Shown here in pieces: positions 1 to 6,184 of a stretch of DNA of 8,010 bases (within the stretch, counting starts at the first letter, position 1; the number at the start of each line of letters is the position of its first letter). The DNA lies in NCBI GenBank assembly GCA_002315275.1, contig DCGN01000088.1, positions 1,248 to 9,257 of the forward strand, read 5' to 3'. This DNA is from Clostridiales bacterium UBA1777. GTDB taxonomy: Bacteria; Bacillota; Clostridia; Oscillospirales; Oscillospiraceae. Made by a program: the position numbers and the translations under genes. The notes beneath the pieces were generated by a model. The model was not told the DNA's origin. It did not search any database and saw nothing but the letters and a program-made list of their open reading frames with translations.

Positions 1-1820
1 TCGTCATCTGGACGATCACGCTGCTCACGACCATCAAGTATGTTCTGATCGCCATGAAGGCGGACAACCACGGCGAGGGCGGCATCTTCTCGCTCTATTC
101 CCTTGTAAAGAAGTTCGGCAAATGGCTCGTTATCCCTGCGATGCTCGGCGGCGCCGCCCTTCTGGCAGACGGTGTGCTCACTCCCGCCGTCACCGTTACG
201 ACGGCGATAGAAGGCCTTCGCAGCATTCCCGCGCTCGACAGCTTCCTCGGCGAGGGACAGACCGTTGTGCTCATTATCACGCTCGCAATCATCGCGGTGC
301 TTTTCGCTGTGCAGAGAGCGGGCACGAGCTCCATCGGCAAGGCCTTCGGCCCCGTGATGCTTCTGTGGTTCTCGTTCCTCGGTATTACGGGGATTATCCA
401 CCTGTTAGGAGACCTGACCATTCTCGAGGCGTTCAACCCCGTGCTTGCGATAAAGCTCCTCTTCAGCCCGTATAACAAGATCGGCTTCATGATCCTCGGC
501 AGCGTCTTCCTCGCAACTACCGGTGCAGAGGCGCTCTATTCCGACATGGGCCACGTCGGCAGAAACAATATCTACGCCAGCTGGCCGTTCGTCAAAATAT
601 GCCTTATCCTCAACTATTTCGGCCAGAGCGCATGGATCATCAAGAACCTCGGCAATGCGGAGCTTGCCTCCATCGCCGATATGAATCCGTTCTTCCTGAT
701 GCTCCCGCAGGGGATGCGCCCCCTTGCCGTGCTCATCGGCGCAGCCGCCGCGATCATCGCCTCTCAGGCGCTCATCACCGGCTCGTACACGCTCGTTTCC
801 GAGGCGATAGGCCTCGACCTCATGCCCCATATGCAGATCAAGTACCCCTCCGAGACGAAGGGCCAGCTATACATCCCCGTTGTCAACACTGCGCTTTGGC
901 TCTGCTGCACGGCCGTTGTGCTTTACTTCAAGACCGGCGCGCGCATGGAGGCCGCCTACGGCCTTTCCATCACCGTGACCATGCTCACGACCACTATTCT
1001 CCTGTCCGTATATATCGCAAAGGTCAAGAAGAACCTCCCCGGCGCGATCGGCATGCTCCTGCTCTTCGGCACTATCGAGAGCATATTCTTCATCTCGAGC
1101 CTCAGCAAGTTCACGGCGGGCGGCTACGTCGCCGTTATCCTTGCGCTGCTGCTGTTCTCCGTCATGATAATCTGGCACAGAGGCACCGAGATAGAGGACT
1201 CCCAGCGCGTCAAGCTCCCCATACGCGACTATATCGCCAAGATAGACGACCTGCGCCATGACGAGGCTGTCCCTCTCTGCGCGGACAACGTTGTCTTCCT
1301 CTGCTCAGGCAACAGCTCCGATACGGTGGACAGAGACATTCTCTATTCCATTCTCGACAAGGACGCAAAGCGCGCCGGAACGTACTGGCTCCTCAGCGTG
1401 AACGTGGACGATAAGCCCACCACCGCGGAGTACAGCGTCGAGACATACGGCACGGACTATATTTTCAACGTGAGCTTCAACCTCGGCTTCAAGGTCGAGC
1501 AGCAGATAAACAGATATCTCCGCCAGGTAGCAAGCGATCTGCAGGCAAGCGGAGAGCTGCCCCTGCAGGCAAAGCGCCACTCCATCTACGAGGGAAGCAC
1601 GATGGGCTCATTCAAGTTCTGCGTTATCAGGAAGACGCTTCAGTCGGGCGCATCCATCTCCAGCATAGACAGCATCATCATCTCCGCAAAGTACGCCATC
1701 CGCGCGATGATCGGCTCCCGCGTGAAGTGGTACGGCCTCGAAAACTCCTCGCTCATCCTTGAGAGCGTACCGCTGTTCCTCACGAACAAGCCCGCAACAA
1801 AGCTCACGAGGAAAAAATAA
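1..1820 (+). CDS. kup: Kup-type K+ uptake permease, 5'-truncated by the window edge
   Basis: This is a low-affinity potassium uptake permease of the KUP/HAK/KT family, an inner-membrane protein thought to move K+ with H+. The frame is open from base 3 and continues upstream, so the ATG at 54 is internal: residues before it (IWTITLLTTIKYVLIAMKAD) match the segment that precedes the family signature GEGGIFSLY. About 605 residues are visible, including most of the roughly 12 membrane spans. Recognisable blocks are DGVLTPAVTVTTAIEGL, then QRAGTSSIGKAFGP, then NPFFLMLPQG followed by an Ala/Ile-rich span and ITGSYTLVSEAIGLDLMP. The last ~200 residues (from about base 1180) form the hydrophilic cytoplasmic tail usual in this family. 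The missing part is only the N-terminus with the first membrane span or so. The stop is TAA at 1818-1820. No convincing terminator follows. Family assignment is firm; substrate is inferred from the family. Confidence 0.95.
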   Translation, partial: VIWTITLLTTIKYVLIAMKADNHGEGGIFSLYSLVKKFGKWLVIPAMLGGAALLADGVLTPAVTVTTAIEGLRSIPALDSFLGEGQTVVLIITLAIIAVLFAVQRAGTSSIGKAFGPVMLLWFSFLGITGIIHLLGDLTILEAFNPVLAIKLLFSPYNKIGFMILGSVFLATTGAEALYSDMGHVGRNNIYASWPFVKICLILNYFGQSAWIIKNLGNAELASIADMNPFFLMLPQGMRPLAVLIGAAAAIIASQALITGSYTLVSEAIGLDLMPHMQIKYPSETKGQLYIPVVNTALWLCCTAVVLYFKTGARMEAAYGLSITVTMLTTTILLSVYIAKVKKNLPGAIGMLLLFGTIESIFFISSLSKFTAGGYVAVILALLLFSVMIIWHRGTEIEDSQRVKLPIRDYIAKIDDLRHDEAVPLCADNVVFLCSGNSSDTVDRDILYSILDKDAKRAGTYWLLSVNVDDKPTTAEYSVETYGTDYIFNVSFNLGFKVEQQINRYLRQVASDLQASGELPLQAKRHSIYEGSTMGSFKFCVIRKTLQSGASISSIDSIIISAKYAIRAMIGSRVKWYGLENSSLILESVPLFLTNKPATKLTRKK

Positions 1821-1912
1821 AAAGATATCCCGCAAAGCAGTATCGGAAGTCGAGCTGCTGCTGCAGGACTACGTTGATTCATAGGCGTAACAAAAAGAAT
1901 AAACTTTTTCAA

Positions 1913-1941
1913 TTTACAAAAATGCTCTCCTGCGATAAAAT
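1913..1941 (+). promoter_or_regulatory. Candidate vegetative promoter of the FNT-family gene
   Basis: TTTACA at 1913-1918 and TAAAAT at 1936-1941 are separated by exactly 17 bases and lie in an AT-rich stretch. Transcription would begin near 1948, a few bases upstream of the ribosome site at 1957-1962. This places the promoter downstream of an in-frame ATG at 1874, which argues against that earlier start. Confidence 0.6.
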
Positions 1942-1956
1942 GACAATATCAATTCG

Positions 1957-1962
1957 AAGGAG
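1957..1962 (+). promoter_or_regulatory. Ribosome binding site fixing the FNT gene start
   Basis: AAGGAG lies 7 bases before the ATG at 1970. The upstream in-frame ATGs (1874, 1922, 1940) have no comparable site, and the extra residues they would add are polar and basic, unlike the start of an FNT protein. Confidence 0.75.
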
Positions 1963-1969
1963 ATCATCT

Positions 1970-2575
1970 ATGTCTGTTTTCTTTTCCTCCTTTCTGGCCG
2001 GCATATGCATCGGTATCGGCGGCACGGTCTTTTTGTCAGTGGAAAATACGGTGATCGGTTCGCTGCTGTTTACGATTGGGCTTTTCGTTATCTGCACTAC
2101 AAAGCTGCATCTGTTCACGGGAAAGGTCTGCTATGTGTTCGACAAGGACCGAGCCTATGCACTGCAGCTTCCCGTTATCTGGATAGGTAATCTCTGCGGC
2201 ACTGTTTCTGTTGCGGTGCTTGAGCGCATGACACGGATCGCCGTCATTTCAGAGCGTGCTTCGGAAATCTGCGCGACTAAATTAGGAGATTCTCTTTTGA
2301 GCGTATTTATTCTTGCTGTCTTCTGCAATATGCTGATTTATATCGGCGTGGACGGCTATAATAACAATCAGCATGAGGTTGGAAAGTATTTGTCGCTCTT
2401 TTTCGGTGTGATGGTCTTTATTCTCTGTGGCTTTGAGCACTGTGTGGCGAATATGTATTACTTCTCGGTTGCAAATATATGGAGCCCGCGTGCGCTCGGA
2501 TATCTTTTGGTAATGACACTCGGCAATGCAGTGGGCGGCGTATTCTTCCCGCTGATGCGCAGATTCCTTAAATGA
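1970..2575 (+). CDS. Compact formate/nitrite transporter (FNT) family protein
   Basis: The 201-residue protein has the pattern of FNT channels, pentameric membrane proteins that pass small monovalent anions such as formate, nitrite or hydrosulfide. Landmarks in order: a Gly-rich first span (FLAGICIGIGG, residues 8-18), a second span ending in the loop motif TKLHLFTGK (44-52), a third span with IGNLCGT (72-78), a fourth with the CNM turn (119-121), a Gly-Lys pair (138-139) before the fifth, the central FNT motif GFEHCVANM (154-162) with the conserved pore histidine His157, and a last span with TLGNAVGG (183-190). It is shorter than FocA-like proteins (about 260-285 residues); the N- and C-terminal extensions are minimal. 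Base composition is lower in GC than the flanking kup and nadE genes and has more T-ending codons, which may indicate separate ancestry. It has its own promoter and ribosome site and is probably monocistronic. The anion transported cannot be told from sequence or context. Confidence 0.85.
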   Translation: MSVFFSSFLAGICIGIGGTVFLSVENTVIGSLLFTIGLFVICTTKLHLFTGKVCYVFDKDRAYALQLPVIWIGNLCGTVSVAVLERMTRIAVISERASEICATKLGDSLLSVFILAVFCNMLIYIGVDGYNNNQHEVGKYLSLFFGVMVFILCGFEHCVANMYYFSVANIWSPRALGYLLVMTLGNAVGGVFFPLMRRFLK

Positions 2576-2655
2576 TTTTTTGGTCAGGTGTCGAGAAAAG
2601 AGGGCAGCATCTGATATATGAACGGCAACAAAAAGCCCGCATTCCGATATAAGGC

Positions 2656-2684
2656 TTGATAACAGCTTCTTTTAGGGGTAAAAT
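2656..2684 (+). promoter_or_regulatory. Candidate promoter of the nadE-metallopeptidase operon
   Basis: TTGATA at 2656-2661 and TAAAAT at 2679-2684 are separated by exactly 17 bases, close to the vegetative consensus. Transcription would begin near 2691, leaving a leader of about 30 bases before the nadE start. No operator-like palindrome or riboswitch fold is evident in this short leader. Confidence 0.65.
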
Positions 2685-2704
2685 ATGCCCATATCAAAAG
2701 TCAT

Positions 2705-2710
2705 AGGAGG
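2705..2710 (+). promoter_or_regulatory. nadE ribosome binding site, with a two-codon ORF between it and the start
   Basis: AGGAGG lies 9 bases before the nadE ATG at 2720. A nearer ATG at 2715 (4-base spacing) opens a frame that reads ATG CGA TGA and stops at once. Its stop codon overlaps the nadE start codon (ATGA). The ATG at 2720 is therefore the only usable start for nadE. Confidence 0.7.
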
Positions 2711-2719
2711 GCTCATGCG

Positions 2720-3445
2720 ATGAGAGATTACAGGGCAGAATACGAAGGCAGAGTTGCCTTTATCAAAAAGCTCGTTGCCGACAGCGGCGCGAAGGGCATT
2801 ATCTTCGGCAACTCCGGCGGAAAGGACAGCGCATTGGTCGGCATTCTGTGCAAGGCCGCGTGTGAAAATACCGTCGGCATAATCATGCCGTGCGCCTCAA
2901 AGCGCAACTTCGGCCTCGACGCGGATGACGGCCGCGCCCTTGCCGAGCAGTACGGTATAGAGACCCGCGTTGTAGACCTCACGGACACCCGTACTGTTTT
3001 AATGGACAAGCTCTCCGCGGTCACGCAGCTCAACAACGCCGCTATAACGAACCTTGCTCCCCGTCTTCGCATGACTACGCTATACGGTATCGGCGCCGCG
3101 GAAAACCGCCTCGTCGCAGGCACGGGCAACCGCAGCGAGCGCCATATGGGCTACTTCACCAAGTGGGGCGACGGCGCGTGCGACTTCAACCCGATAGCCG
3201 ATCTTCTCGCATCCGAGGTGTTCGAGTTCCTCGAGTATCTGAAGGCACCGCGCTGCATTATCGACAAGGCCCCCTCCGCAGGCCTCTTTGACGGCCAGAC
3301 GGATGAGGCCGAGATGGGCGTGACCTACAAGGCGATAGACACCTACCTCACCACGGGCGAGGCCTCCGCGCATGACAAGGCCGTGATCGACCGCTACCAC
3401 AGCCGCAGCGAGCATAAGCGCCGCGATATTCCCATGTATAAATAA
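2720..3445 (+). CDS. nadE: NAD+ synthase (NadE), small single-domain form
   Basis: NadE adenylates nicotinic acid adenine dinucleotide with ATP and amidates it to NAD+, the final step of NAD synthesis, in the cytoplasm. The 241-residue protein is an N-type ATP pyrophosphatase domain: PP-loop SGGKDS at residues 32-37, NLAPRLRMTTLY at 111-122, the GTGNRSE block at 134-140 followed by the KWGDG segment (148-152), and KAPSAGLFDGQTDEAEMG at 183-200. There is no nitrilase-type glutaminase domain, so ammonia is the likely direct amide donor, from the medium or a separate enzyme. Length fits the ammonia-dependent class (about 240-275). The start is set by AGGAGG at 2705-2710. It is first in an operon with the metallopeptidase, which begins 11 bases after its TAA stop. 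The stop codon itself overlaps the next gene's ribosome site. Confidence 0.93.
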   Translation: MRDYRAEYEGRVAFIKKLVADSGAKGIIFGNSGGKDSALVGILCKAACENTVGIIMPCASKRNFGLDADDGRALAEQYGIETRVVDLTDTRTVLMDKLSAVTQLNNAAITNLAPRLRMTTLYGIGAAENRLVAGTGNRSERHMGYFTKWGDGACDFNPIADLLASEVFEFLEYLKAPRCIIDKAPSAGLFDGQTDEAEMGVTYKAIDTYLTTGEASAHDKAVIDRYHSRSEHKRRDIPMYK

Positions 3446-3456
3446 GGAGAAGCATC

Positions 3457-4491
3457 ATGGATAAATGCTATGCACAGTATGCCGCAGAGAAGGCCGTTGA
3501 GCTGCTCGGCATCGACAGCCCCACGGGCTTTACGGCAAGGGCCGCGGAGTGGGTAAAGGCGGAGTTTTCCGCTCTCGGGTATCACGCGGAGCTCACAAAA
3601 AAGGGCGGCGTGCTCATTGACCTCGGCGGAGAGGGCAAGGATAATGCGCTCCTTTTAGAGGCGCACACGGATACGCTCGGCGGCATGGTCGCGGAGGTGA
3701 AAGCAAACGGCAGACTGCGCATCACGAACCTCGGCGGCATGAGAGCCGAGAACGGCGAATGCGAGAACGTACGCGTGTACACGAGAGACGGCAAGGTCAT
3801 CGAGGGCACGCTCCAGATCAACAACCCCTCCGTCCATGTGAACGACGATTATGCCAAGGCGGAGCGCACCTTCTCCACGATGGAGATCGTGCTCGACGAG
3901 CCCGTAAAGTCAGAGGCGGAGACCCGTGCACTCGGCATAGAGGTCGGCGATTTCGTCTGCTTCGAGCCGAGAACGCGCATCACGGCCTCGGGCTATATCA
4001 AGAGCCGCTTCCTCGATGATAAGCTCTCCGTCGGTATCCTGCTCGGCTTTGCGAAGTATCTGAGGGACGAAAAGCTCACACCGTCACGCCGCATATACGT
4101 CCATGTGACGGTATATGAGGAGGTCGGCCACGGTGGCGCGGCATCCGTGCCCGCGGGAGTGACAGAGGCGATAAGCGTTGATATGGGCTGTGTCGGCGAC
4201 GGGCTTTCCTGCACCGAGCGCGACGTGTCCATCTGCGCAAAGGACTCCGGCGGCCCGTATGACTACGGCATCGTCGGCAGACTTATCGACGCAGCAAAGC
4301 GCGAGGGCGCAAGCTACGCCGTTGACGTATACCCGCATTACGGCTCCGACGTTGAGGCAACGCTCGATGCCGGCTACGATATCCGCCACGGTCTCATCGG
4401 CGCGGGCGTATACGCCAGCCACGGCTACGAGAGAAGCCATATCGACGGCGTTTACAATACGCTGAAGGTACTGAAAGGGTTTATAAAATAA
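3457..4491 (+). CDS. M42-family metallopeptidase (glutamyl aminopeptidase/endoglucanase-type)
   Basis: This 344-residue cytoplasmic di-metal peptidase belongs to MEROPS family M42, whose members form large tetrahedral or dodecameric assemblies and trim N-terminal residues from peptides. The expected metal and catalytic residues are present in order: His70 and Asp72 in EAHTDTLGG, bridging Asp187 in RFLDDKLSVG, catalytic Glu221 and ligand Glu222 in VYEEVGHGG, Asp242 in VDMGCVGDG, and a C-terminal ligand His322 in YASHGYE. The inserted domain between about residues 75 and 175 matches the M42 dimerisation region in position. The ATG at 3457 is preceded by AAGGAG at 3444-3449, which overlaps the nadE stop, so the two genes are probably co-transcribed. 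Residue preference cannot be read from the sequence, and some relatives were misnamed cellulases. The gene originally ended at a terminator now split by the IS at 4511-6178. Confidence 0.9.
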   Translation: MDKCYAQYAAEKAVELLGIDSPTGFTARAAEWVKAEFSALGYHAELTKKGGVLIDLGGEGKDNALLLEAHTDTLGGMVAEVKANGRLRITNLGGMRAENGECENVRVYTRDGKVIEGTLQINNPSVHVNDDYAKAERTFSTMEIVLDEPVKSEAETRALGIEVGDFVCFEPRTRITASGYIKSRFLDDKLSVGILLGFAKYLRDEKLTPSRRIYVHVTVYEEVGHGGAASVPAGVTEAISVDMGCVGDGLSCTERDVSICAKDSGGPYDYGIVGRLIDAAKREGASYAVDVYPHYGSDVEATLDAGYDIRHGLIGAGVYASHGYERSHIDGVYNTLKVLKGFIK

Positions 4492-4504
4492 AAAAGCTCC
4501 CCTG
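4491..4504 (+). terminator. Left arm of an intrinsic terminator interrupted by the IS
   Basis: AAAAAGCTCCCCTG begins on the last base of the metallopeptidase stop codon. It pairs with CGGGGGTGCTTTTT at 6185-6198 on the far side of the IS: 5 A-T pairs, GC, CG, one T-T mismatch, four C-G pairs, one G-U and one G-C. With the IS removed, the loop would be only 12 bases (4505-4510 plus 6179-6184). The outer A tract gives a U tail on the opposite strand, so the original element would have served both convergent neighbours. Confidence 0.75.
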
Positions 4505-4510
4505 CGCGCA

Positions 4511-4527
4511 CAATGTCATTAAGATAA
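4511..4527 (+). repeat. IS terminal inverted repeat, transposase 3' side
   Basis: CAATGTCATTAAGATAA matches the reverse complement of 6162-6178 (CAATCTCACTAAGATAA) at 15 of 17 bases. The match ends abruptly at the outer C, which sets the IS border at 4511. CAATGTC also recurs inverted at 4536-4542 (GACATTG), giving a minor inner palindrome. Confidence 0.75.
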
Positions 4528-4551
4528 TAAACCAAGACATTGACGAAGTAG

Positions 4552-4600
4552 AAAAACACAGTTCATAGCGAAGCGAAAGAGAGCTATGGACTGTGTTTTT
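4552..4600 (-). terminator. IS-borne bidirectional hairpin terminator
   Basis: An 18-bp stem (4552-4569 with 4583-4600, one G-U position) encloses a 13-base loop. The stem begins with AAAAA and ends with TTTTT, so either strand's transcript ends in a U run. On the minus strand it would end the transposase message; on the plus strand it could end the metallopeptidase operon message that lost its own terminator. Confidence 0.8.
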
Positions 4601-4633
4601 ATGATCAAATATAGAAAAAAGGCAAGACAAAAG

Positions 4634-4653
4634 AGCAGATCAAAAAATCTGCT
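4634..4653 (-). terminator. Weak second hairpin downstream of the conserved transposase end
   Basis: AGCAGAT at 4634-4640 and ATCTGCT at 4647-4653 form a 7-bp stem with a 6-base loop. On the minus strand the right arm is followed by CTTTTG, a poor U tail. It lies about 30 bases past the end of transposase homology and may be a secondary terminator or merely a 3' mRNA hairpin. Confidence 0.35.
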
Positions 4654-6006
4654 AAAAAAAGACCATTCAATTAAGAAAAATAATGCTACTCTGCAGAGGA
4701 AGCTGACCGATGGTTTCGGCGAGAGCTTTCGAGAGTCTTTTCTACCGGGTCGAATGGGAGAAATATACCTCAAAAGCAAGGCTTCAACAGACGGCGGAGG
4801 GATATCCCCTCGAAAGAATTGCAGACAAATATGTGCGGCGTCGGAGAAGTTGACCTTATAGGCATACTTCTTTCTGCCCTGATGAATGACTGCGGATTGG
4901 GTAATCAATTCAAAGAAGTTGTACATAGTCAGTTTTGCAAAGATTTCCTGGAGGATGAACTCCGCCTTTTTTGCGTGCAAATGAAGTAAGGCGAGGGTAT
5001 GCTTCAAATCACGGAAGGAAGTTTCAATGCCCTAACGCAAGCTATAGAGGCGCTTGATCTCATATGCAGGGAACAGTTTTTCCGGTAGATTTGTTATAAT
5101 TGTTTCCACAAGAGAATCCGAAATAGGAAAGCGTATGATTCTGAAGTGAAGATCATAAAAATGCTGGATCGGACTTACGGCGTTTAGTGGATAGGAAATC
5201 GAACCGGACACTGGCGGGAACCAGCTTGAAATGTTTTTATCCTTGAGTAGCTGCTTGGTGGCGTTGGTCTGTTTTCTGGTCATATGCAGATGAAACGGAA
5301 TGTCAAAGGAATCTGAATCAGGGAGTGCCAAACCGGAGACAATACCGCCGGTTCCATTTTTGATGCGCACAAGAAAGAACCAATTATTATCCTGAATATG
5401 AGCAAGGTTGTTATAAGATTCATAGCCCTGGTCTGCTATAACTAAGGCTTTATCCAAGGGGGATCTATCTATCATAGCGGTCAAGGCACCGGATTCGTCA
5501 TATTTCCGCCTCTTCTGAACAATAGCATCCAGATATAACTGCTGTCTTAGGTCGTACAGGGCATTTATATGAAGAAGACCGTAGACTTTCTGATCATTAG
5601 TTCCGGGGAAATAGGAATCGGTGTCGTGAGAATCGGGAGCAATCTGTAATCCTGAACCGTCAACGGGCAAGAGACGGAGTCCCCTGTATGTATTCGCCTC
5701 GGCGACTCTGTTGGTAAAGAAATGGAACAGCGCTTCAAAAGCCTCTGGATTAATCTTTGCCAGTTGCTGTATGAATGCGGAAGAGGTTGGCAAAGCCGGA
5801 TCCAGACGGAAGAAATCCAACAGATCATGATTGATTGTTCCGCCGTGGAAGGATAGAATTGTGGAGACCGTTTTTTCGAATGGAAGCTTTCTGTCTCTGG
5901 TAAGGTCTTTACCCGGACATTTGCAAAAATCCTTCTTGTGCTGCTCCAACACCCAAATAGAGTAATTCAGAGCAGATTTAACTCTTTCAGCGTTCATGTA
6001 TTGGCT

Positions 6007-6043
6007 CCTTGTAGTTTGTGGTGGGTACACTTCTACTACAAGG
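6007..6043 (-). promoter_or_regulatory. Hairpin burying the transposase ribosome site
   Basis: On the minus strand CCTTGTAGT (6043-6035) can pair with ACTACAAGG (6015-6007), a perfect 9-bp stem with a 19-base loop. The 3' arm contains AAGG of the AAGGAG ribosome site (6010-6005), so folding would reduce translation of the transposase. This fits the known habit of IS4-family elements of blocking translation on read-through transcripts. Whether the element's own transcript escapes depends on its unmapped start. Confidence 0.55.
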
Positions 6044-6076
6044 GCCATTTTGCTTTCCGCAGAAAGCAAAATGGCC
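6043..6076 (-). repeat. Perfect 15-bp inverted repeat with tetraloop in the transposase leader
   Basis: GGCCATTTTGCTTTC at 6043-6057 and its exact reverse complement at 6062-6076 are separated by 4 bases. It is neither a standard terminator (no U tail on either strand) nor a terminal repeat. It abuts the ribosome-site hairpin and shares base 6043 with it, so the two folds could compete or stack. A role in silencing read-through transcripts, or as a protein site, is inference. Confidence 0.65.
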
Positions 6077-6118
6077 GCACAAAATTTACCGGTTGTCAAG
6101 TACTTTTTATGAAAAAAT

Positions 6119-6152
6119 AGCAGCACCACAAATTATTCTTCGTGGTGCTGCT
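6119..6152 (-). terminator. IS-borne terminator facing inward, upstream of the transposase
   Basis: AGCAGCACCAC at 6119-6129 pairs perfectly with GTGGTGCTGCT at 6142-6152 (11 bp, 12-base loop). On the minus strand the second arm is followed by A and then six T (6117-6112), a canonical intrinsic terminator. It would stop transcripts from the phosphodiesterase gene before they enter the transposase. Confidence 0.8.
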
Positions 6153-6161
6153 GTCGTCACC

Positions 6162-6178
6162 TTATCTTAGTGAGATTG
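6162..6178 (-). repeat. IS terminal inverted repeat, transposase 5' side
   Basis: Read on the minus strand this is CAATCTCACTAAGATAA, matching the other end at 15 of 17 bases (mismatches at positions 5 and 9). The outer border is at 6178; the next bases (ATGTATC) belong to the host terminator loop. Confidence 0.75.
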
Positions 6179-6184
6179 ATGTAT

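Larger units (their letters stand above)
4519..5997 (-). pseudogene. IS4-family transposase, broken by an in-frame amber codon
   Basis: A DDE transposase that would cut and join IS ends. Translation should start at ATG 5997 (MNAERVKSALNYS) with AAGGAG at 6005-6010, 7 bases upstream. First catalytic Asp113 is in LLPVDGSGLQIAP, second Asp189 in VIADQGYE. The third acidic residue lies in the Y-2-R-3-E-6-K signature: Tyr318 and Arg321 are present, codon 322 is TAG (5034-5032), and the same frame continues GIETSFRDLK with Glu325 and Lys332. Relatives, as I recall them, have Trp at codon 322, so a single TGG to TAG change explains the break. The 321-residue product lacks the catalytic Glu and the C-terminal third. 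Downstream homology (HAKKAEFILQEIFAKLTMYN, then PIRPGRKDSRKL) runs to about 4684; the frame then stays open to 4519 as a Phe/Leu-rich tail, perhaps through a lost stop. Inactive in cis unless TAG is suppressed; a related transposase could act on the ends. Confidence 0.88.
4511..6178 (-). mobile_element. IS4-family insertion sequence, 1668 bp, transposase inactivated by a nonsense codon
   Basis: The element is bounded by matching terminal inverted repeats at 4511-4527 and 6162-6178 (15 of 17 identical). It contains one transposase frame on the minus strand with the IS4 DDE and YREK signature. Bidirectional or inward-facing hairpin terminators lie near both ends (4552-4600 and 6119-6152). No clear 9-13 bp target duplication is seen at the borders. 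It sits in the loop of a host terminator between two convergent genes. Codon usage and AT-rich ends differ from the flanking host genes. The 4684-4511 and 5998-6178 segments hold no other gene that I can support. Confidence 0.85.

Noticed and set aside
1821..1912. Terminator or small gene just after kup
   Set aside because: Only 4-5 bp palindromes (for example AGCAG/CTGCT) without a T run; no supported coding frame.
1874..1969. N-terminal extension of the FNT gene from ATG 1874
   Set aside because: No ribosome site, polar basic content, and it lies upstream of the best promoter (1913-1941).
2633..2657. AAGCC/GGCTT inverted repeat as a terminator after the FNT gene
   Set aside because: Only 5 bp with a 15-base loop, no T run after it, and it overlaps the -35 element of the nadE promoter.
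4511..4542. CAATGTC/GACATTG palindrome as a target-site or operator
   Set aside because: The left copy is the outer part of the IS terminal repeat; the 7-bp inverted copy with an 18-base loop is not matched at the other end.
4586..4861. Plus-strand 91-codon Lys-rich frame inside the IS
   Set aside because: It is antisense to the transposase 3' end, starts within the terminator hairpin, has no ribosome site, and its Lys-rich content is simply the A-rich complement.
6094..6099. Perfect TTGACA (minus strand) as the transposase promoter
   Set aside because: No acceptable -10 at 16-19 bases; the best is GGCCAT. Kept only as a speculative point in the leader finding.
5995..6129. Earlier start for the transposase (up to codon 6129)
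   Set aside because: It would begin inside the upstream terminator and translate both leader hairpins; ATG 5997 has AAGGAG at 7-base spacing and begins the conserved homology.
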